Of a stretch of 64,000 nucleotides of DNA, positions 62,550 to 64,000 are shown piece by piece. The DNA comes from Rhodovastum sp963709085 (GTDB taxonomy: Bacteria > Pseudomonadota > Alphaproteobacteria > Acetobacterales > Acetobacteraceae): positions 62,001 to 126,000 of the forward strand of contig CAVPVB010000007.1 in NCBI GenBank assembly GCA_963709085.1. The letters run 5' to 3'. Numbering within the stretch: position 1 is the stretch's first letter; every line of letters starts with the position of its first letter. The translations under genes were made by a program, and so were the position numbers. The notes under the pieces are model-generated. The model did not search any database. It was not told the origin of the DNA and saw nothing but the letters and a program-made list of their open reading frames with translations.

Positions 62550-64000
62550 TTGCCAAGAGATATCCTGCTCGCGCCCCACCCCGCGCAGCTTGCGGACGCT
62601 GTCGACCGCGCGCGCGACGCTTTGTTGCGCCGGCAGAAGCCGGACGGGCACTGGGTTTTCGAGCTCGAGGCCGACGCCACCATCCCGGCCGAATACGTGC
62701 TGCTGGAGCATTTCCTCGACCGCGTGGACGCGGACCTGCAGGGCAAGATCGCCGTGTATCTGCGCTCGATCCAGGGCGCGCATGGCGGCTGGCCGCTGTT
62801 CCACGATGGCGCCTTCGACCTCTCGGCCAGCACGAAAGCCTATTTCGCGCTGAAGATGATCGGCGATTCCCCCGACGCCCCGCACATGGCGCGGGCGCGG
62901 CAAGCCATCCTGGCCGCCGGCGGGGCGGAACGGACCAACGTGTTCACCCGCGCGCAACTGGCGCTGTACGGCGAGGTGCCCTGGCACGCCGTGCCGTGCA
63001 TGCCGGTCGAACTGGTGCTGCTGCCGCACTGGTTTCCGTTCCACCTGGACAAGGTGTCGTACTGGTCGCGCACGGTGATCGTGCCGCTGGTGGTGCTGAT
63101 GGCGCTGCGCCCGCGCGCCCGCAACCGGCGCGGCGTGCACATTCAGGAACTGTTCCGCACCAGGCCCGCGCAGGTCCGCGACTGGATTCGCGGGCCGTAC
63201 CGCTCCGCCTGGGGGCGGTTCTTCAAATATCTCGATGGGGTGGTGCGCACCGCCGAACCGTTTTTTCCGCCCGCCATCCGCCGCCGGGCGATCGACTGGT
63301 CGGTGCGGTTCGTGACCGAGCGGCTGAACGGCGAGGATGGCCTGGGCGGCATCTACCCGGCGATGGCGAACACGGTGATGATGTTCGACACGCTGGGGTA
63401 CTCCCCGACCATCCGGACGCGGCGATCGCCTGGGCGGCCATCCGCAAGCTGCTGGTGGTGGAGGAAGACCGGGCATACTGCCAGCCCTGCCTGTCGCCGG
63501 TGTGGGACACCAGCCTGGCCGGCCACGCGGTGGCCGAGGCCGAGGGCGGCGACGCCCCCTCGGTCGCCGCCGCCAGCGCCTGGCTACAGGGCAAACAGGT
63601 GCTCGATGTGGTGGGCGACTGGGCGGTTTCGCGCCCGCACGCCGTGCCCGGGGGCTGGGCCTTCCAGTACGAAAACGCGCACTATCCCGACGTGGACGAC
63701 ACCGCGGCGGTGGGTCTGCTGCTGCACCGGCATCTGGCGGAGAAGGGCGACGACCCGGCCCTGGCCGAGGCGGTGCGCCGCGCCCGCGACTGGGTGGTCG
63801 GCATGCAGGGGCGCGACGGCGGCTGGGGCGCCTTCGACGCCGACAATAACCACGACTACCTCAACCACATTCCCTTCGCCGACCACGGCGCGCTGCTCGA
63901 TCCCTCGACCGCCGATGTCACCGCGCGCTGCGTGGCGTTCCTGGCGCAGGCCGGCATGGCGGCGGACGATCCGGTGATCGCCCGGGCGGTTTCCTGGCTG
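62550..64000 (+). CDS. shc: Squalene-hopene cyclase (partial, cut by the window end), with one -1 frameshift
   Basis: The first 480 or so codons of HpnF. RDALLRRQKPDGHWVFELEADATIPAEYVLLEHFLD, then QGAHGGWPLFHDGAFDLSASTKAYFALKM, and HWFPFHLDKVSYWSRTVIVPL are squalene-hopene cyclase regions. Near 63407 one base is missing (CCG-GAC-CAT expected); after it the frame reads DHPDAAIAW, GGWAFQYENAHYPDVDDTAAV with the catalytic DxDD motif, and GRDGGWGAFDADNN (QW motif). It makes hopene from squalene. TTG 62550 is the likely start. Last gene visible in the hopanoid operon. Confidence 0.92.

Noticed and set aside
1..64000. tRNA, rRNA, insertion sequence or prophage genes
   Set aside because: Reading both strands I found no tRNA cloverleaf, rRNA segment, transposase, integrase or phage structural gene that I could support.

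Overview
The window is high-GC DNA from an alphaproteobacterium. I place it in the Rhodospirillales, most like Acetobacteraceae. The basis is the hopanoid operon hpnABCDE-shc, the mnmG/rsmG/parAB arrangement with parS sites, the hprK-rapZ-EIIA(Man)-HPr-EI regulatory phosphotransferase cluster, the hemC/hemD/mitofilin-like/hemY run, and the dispersed palindromes of the GGTCCAGGGG/CCCCTGG type. This is an inference from gene content; no 16S gene or other direct marker is present.

Layout. 1-9.5 kb: the end of a reverse-type dsr sulfur-oxidation operon (dsrK fragment, dsrL, dsrJ, dsrO, dsrP, a TrpD2/YbiB-like gene, dsrN). It runs on into tusA, a sulfide:quinone-reductase-like flavoprotein and a DUF1641 protein, and is closed by a convergent ArsR-family repressor with the two cysteines of persulfide sensors. 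A methyltransferase and a TauE/SafE exporter follow. 11-12.5 kb: about 0.8 kb without a convincing gene, then a parD-parE toxin-antitoxin pair. 12.6-17.3 kb: a leucine-rich leader peptide and hairpin before leuA, then tam, murJ and a small secreted protein. 17.6-22 kb: an RND efflux pump and its adaptor. 22-29 kb: gpsA, rlmJ, tsaD and the hem cluster. 29-37.5 kb: two M23 peptidases, a glutamine-amidotransferase-like hydrolase, kup, a small secreted protein, yggS, a ThiE-like gene, a porin and a DUF3576 lipoprotein. 37.6-47.5 kb: leuS-lptE-holA facing parB-parA-rsmG-mnmG-mnmE, with two parS sites. 47.5-51.1 kb: a [2Fe-2S] ferredoxin, ogt, a quinone oxidoreductase and an MFS transporter. 51.2-55.6 kb: the regulatory PTS operon on the minus strand. 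55.8-64 kb: an enoyl-CoA hydratase, an alpha/beta hydrolase, and the hopanoid operon, which runs off the end inside squalene-hopene cyclase.

Two features deserve most attention. First, the sulfur block joins membrane electron transfer (DsrKJOP), siroheme amidation (DsrN), sulfur carriage (TusA), a quinone-linked flavoprotein and a probable sulfur-sensing repressor, with an unexpected TrpD2-like gene translationally coupled between dsrP and dsrN. Second, I can place 17 single-base indels (15 of them +1 insertions) in conserved genes, including six in leuS alone. Sequencing or assembly error is the likeliest cause, and the affected genes are annotated here as single intact loci. Other notable items are parS sites that double as the mnmG stop and rsmG start codons, a MITE-like nested inverted repeat after hemY, and in-frame 15-bp tandem repeats in both ptsP and rapZ.
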